22,962 nucleotides of DNA from contig JAKEHF010000003.1 in assembly GCA_022615295.1 (NCBI GenBank), forward strand, positions 1-22,962. Direction: 5' to 3'. Both the position numbers and the translations under genes were made by a program. Every line of letters starts with the position of its first letter. Position 1 is the stretch's first letter. This document shows positions 21,500 to 22,962 of the stretch, one piece after another. Under the pieces are notes generated by a model. The model did no database searches. It saw only the letters and a program-made list of their open reading frames with translations, and was not told the DNA's origin. The DNA is from Actinomycetota bacterium. GTDB lineage: Bacteria; Actinomycetota; Acidimicrobiia; Spongiisociales; ZC4RG35.

Positions 21500-22626
21500 C
21501 GCAGCTCGCCCACCAGGTCGATGAGCGTGGCCACACCTTCGGACGCCTCGTCCTGGGTAGTGGTCCACCCGAATGTGAAGCGGACGCACTCTCTCGCCTC
21601 ATCCGGGGAGAGACCCATGGCCTCGAGGACGTGGGAGACCTTGGCCGCGCCCGACTGGCATGCCGAGCCGGCGGAGGCGGCCACACCGGACTGGTCGAGC
21701 CTGAGGAGCAGTGTCTGGTTGCGGACATCGGGGATGCGCAGGTTGAGATGATGGGGCGAGCGCGGCCCCGCCCCCCCGTTGACCACGACGCCCTCGACCC
21801 CCTCCATGACCCTCTTCTCGAAGTCGTCGCGGATCCCACCGACCGCCGACCGGAACCGAGACCGGTCTTCGACGGCCATCCCCAGAGCGGTAGCCAGCCC
21901 GACGGCGCCGGCCACGTCGTGGGTCCCCGAGCGTCTGCCCAGCTCCTGACCCCCTCCGTGGAGCACGGGCTCGAGTCGGGTCCCCTCCCTGACAAAGAGG
22001 ACGCCGGCGCCCTTGGGGCCGCCGAACTTGTGACCGCTCAGGCTGAGCATGTCCACACCCAGGCGGTCGACGTCGAGGCTCTCGCAGGCCGCCGCCTGGA
22101 CGGCGTCGGTGTGCACCAGGACCGAAGGGTCGATTCTCTTCACCGCCGCCGAGACCGCGGCGACGTCGGTGACCACACCGGTCTCGTTGTTCACCGTCAT
22201 CACAGAGACCACGGCCGTACCCGGGCCCATCGATCCGGCCACGAGGTCGGGGTCGACCCCACCGTCGCGGCTCACCCCGACAACATGCGTGGGATGACCC
22301 AGACGATGTAGGAAGTGGGTGGTCTCCAACACCGCCTCGTGCTCGGTGGCCATAGTGACCACACCGAGGCTCCGGTCTCCGGTCACCGGGCCCTTGAGGG
22401 CCAGGTTGTCGGCCTCGGTGCCCCCCGAGGTGAACACGATCTCCATGGGGCGAGCCCCCAGACAGGCCGCGACCCGTTCCCGTGACTCCTCCAGGGCGTC
22501 CTTGGCCTTTCTCGACACCTCGTGGGCACCGGACGAGTTGCCGAAACGGTCGACGGCAAACGGCGCCATCGCTTCCCAGACACCGGGACGCATCGGTGTG
22601 GTGGCGGCGTGGTCGAGATAGATCAT
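21496..22626 (-). CDS. Cysteine desulfurase (NifS/IscS family)
   Basis: The 376-aa PLP enzyme converts cysteine to alanine and an enzyme-bound persulfide. Motifs are MIYLDHAATTP (1-11), FTSGGTEADNLAL (65-77), TEHEAVL (95-101, His97), VHTDAVQ (171-177, Asp174), SLSGHKFGGPKG (195-206, Lys200 as the Schiff-base lysine) and SAGSACQSG (318-326, Cys323 as the persulfide cysteine). The loop reads ACQSG where many class I enzymes read ACSSG. ATG 22626 matches the family N-terminus; a GTG at 22650 would add eight residues. It heads the mnmA-methyltransferase-ligA operon and is the likely sulfur donor for MnmA. Whether it also feeds iron-sulfur cluster assembly is not shown. Confidence 0.95.
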   Translation of the reverse strand: MIYLDHAATTPMRPGVWEAMAPFAVDRFGNSSGAHEVSRKAKDALEESRERVAACLGARPMEIVFTSGGTEADNLALKGPVTGDRSLGVVTMATEHEAVLETTHFLHRLGHPTHVVGVSRDGGVDPDLVAGSMGPGTAVVSVMTVNNETGVVTDVAAVSAAVKRIDPSVLVHTDAVQAAACESLDVDRLGVDMLSLSGHKFGGPKGAGVLFVREGTRLEPVLHGGGQELGRRSGTHDVAGAVGLATALGMAVEDRSRFRSAVGGIRDDFEKRVMEGVEGVVVNGGAGPRSPHHLNLRIPDVRNQTLLLRLDQSGVAASAGSACQSGAAKVSHVLEAMGLSPDEARECVRFTFGWTTTQDEASEGVATLIDLVGELR

Positions 22627-22651
22627 GACCCGGTCATTGTCGCAGATCACC

Positions 22652-22657
22652 TAGCGT
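22652..22657 (+). promoter_or_regulatory. Candidate leaderless -10 box for the SRPBCC gene
   Basis: TAGCGT lies six bases before the ATG at 22664, in the 37-base divergent gap next to the cysteine desulfurase gene. The opposing gene has only a poor match (GACAAT, nine bases before its ATG). Confidence 0.42.
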
Positions 22658-22663
22658 TCCCCG

Positions 22664-22962
22664 ATGGCCCGGACCACTGTGTCACGACGGGTCGACGCCG
22701 ACCCGACCATCGTCTGGGAGAAGCTCGCCGACCTGGCGAGCCATGCCAGTTGGATGAGAGACGCCAGGGCCATCAGGTTCACGAGCGAGGAGCGGACCGG
22801 CGTGGGGACGACCATGGAGGTCGAGACCAGGATCGGGCCATTCACCACCACCGACGTCGTCGAGGTCACGGAGTGGGTCCCGGGCCGAGCCATCGGTGTC
22901 ACCCATCGCGGTCTGGTGAAGGGAAGCGGCCTGTTGTCAATGCGTCGGGACGACTCGGAGAC
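22664..22962 (+). CDS. SRPBCC (START/polyketide cyclase-like) family protein, partial
   Basis: An open frame starts at ATG 22664 and runs off the right edge, giving 99 codons and no stop. The translation begins MARTTVSRRVDADPTIVWEK and continues LADLASHASWM, then FTSEERTGVGTTMEVETRIGPF and VTEWVPGRAIGVTHRG. This is the usual start of the SRPBCC fold: a first strand, the pairs of helices with VWEKLADL...W, and then the strands with GVGTTMEV and VTEWVPGR. These small proteins bind hydrophobic ligands in a deep pocket; the ligand cannot be predicted. The C-terminal part, including the long helix, lies outside the window. Confidence 0.8.
   Translation, partial: MARTTVSRRVDADPTIVWEKLADLASHASWMRDARAIRFTSEERTGVGTTMEVETRIGPFTTTDVVEVTEWVPGRAIGVTHRGLVKGSGLLSMRRDDSE

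Overview
The window is high-G+C bacterial chromosome that best fits an actinobacterium, probably an uncultured Acidimicrobiia-like lineage. The reasons are the actinobacterial-type DapD, a VanW/peptidoglycan-binding surface protein, Thr/Pro-rich linkers on exported proteins, an NAD-dependent LigA next to GatCAB, and a gene order (cysteine desulfurase, mnmA, ligA, gatC, gatA, gatB) that resembles the Mycobacterium tuberculosis chromosome. The taxonomic placement is inference. Coding density is very high: the longest gene-free stretches are about 110 bases, and I saw no rRNA, tRNA, CRISPR array, insertion sequence or prophage.

Left part (1-9500), metabolic and envelope genes: an acetoacetate-decarboxylase-like protein (-) divergent from a PLP-dependent group II decarboxylase (+); a cytochrome P450 followed by a DoxX-like membrane protein (-), with a striking inverted repeat between them; a secreted Asp-box protein followed by a fumarylacetoacetate-hydrolase-family enzyme (+); a stand-alone RecB-type PD-(D/E)XK nuclease with a four-Cys iron-sulfur signature (-); and a large VanW-family protein (+).

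Middle part (9500-17170), housekeeping: a minus-strand run redoxin, dapE, gatC, gatA, gatB, pyk, Nfu-N-like protein, divergent from dapD (+). DapD and DapE are two steps of the succinylase route to meso-diaminopimelate and lysine. GatCAB makes Gln-tRNA(Gln) and/or Asn-tRNA(Asn) by transamidation. Pyruvate kinase is the last step of glycolysis.

Right part (17200-22962): a small membrane-anchored protein preceded by a palindrome cluster, then a tightly overlapping minus-strand operon cysteine desulfurase, mnmA, methyltransferase, ligA. The cysteine desulfurase/MnmA pair fits sulfur delivery for tRNA 2-thiouridine. A SRPBCC-family gene runs off the right edge.

The most notable pattern is in how genes start. 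Almost every gene at the head of a transcription unit, and several inside operons, has a TANNNT hexamer ending 6-9 bases before its ATG/GTG and no clear Shine-Dalgarno sequence. The remaining internal genes overlap the previous stop codon as ATGA or GTGA, or follow it by 3 bases. This is the architecture expected of pervasive leaderless transcription, and it helped choose several start codons. I found no convincing new multi-gene defence or biosynthetic system; most of the window is ordinary core metabolism.
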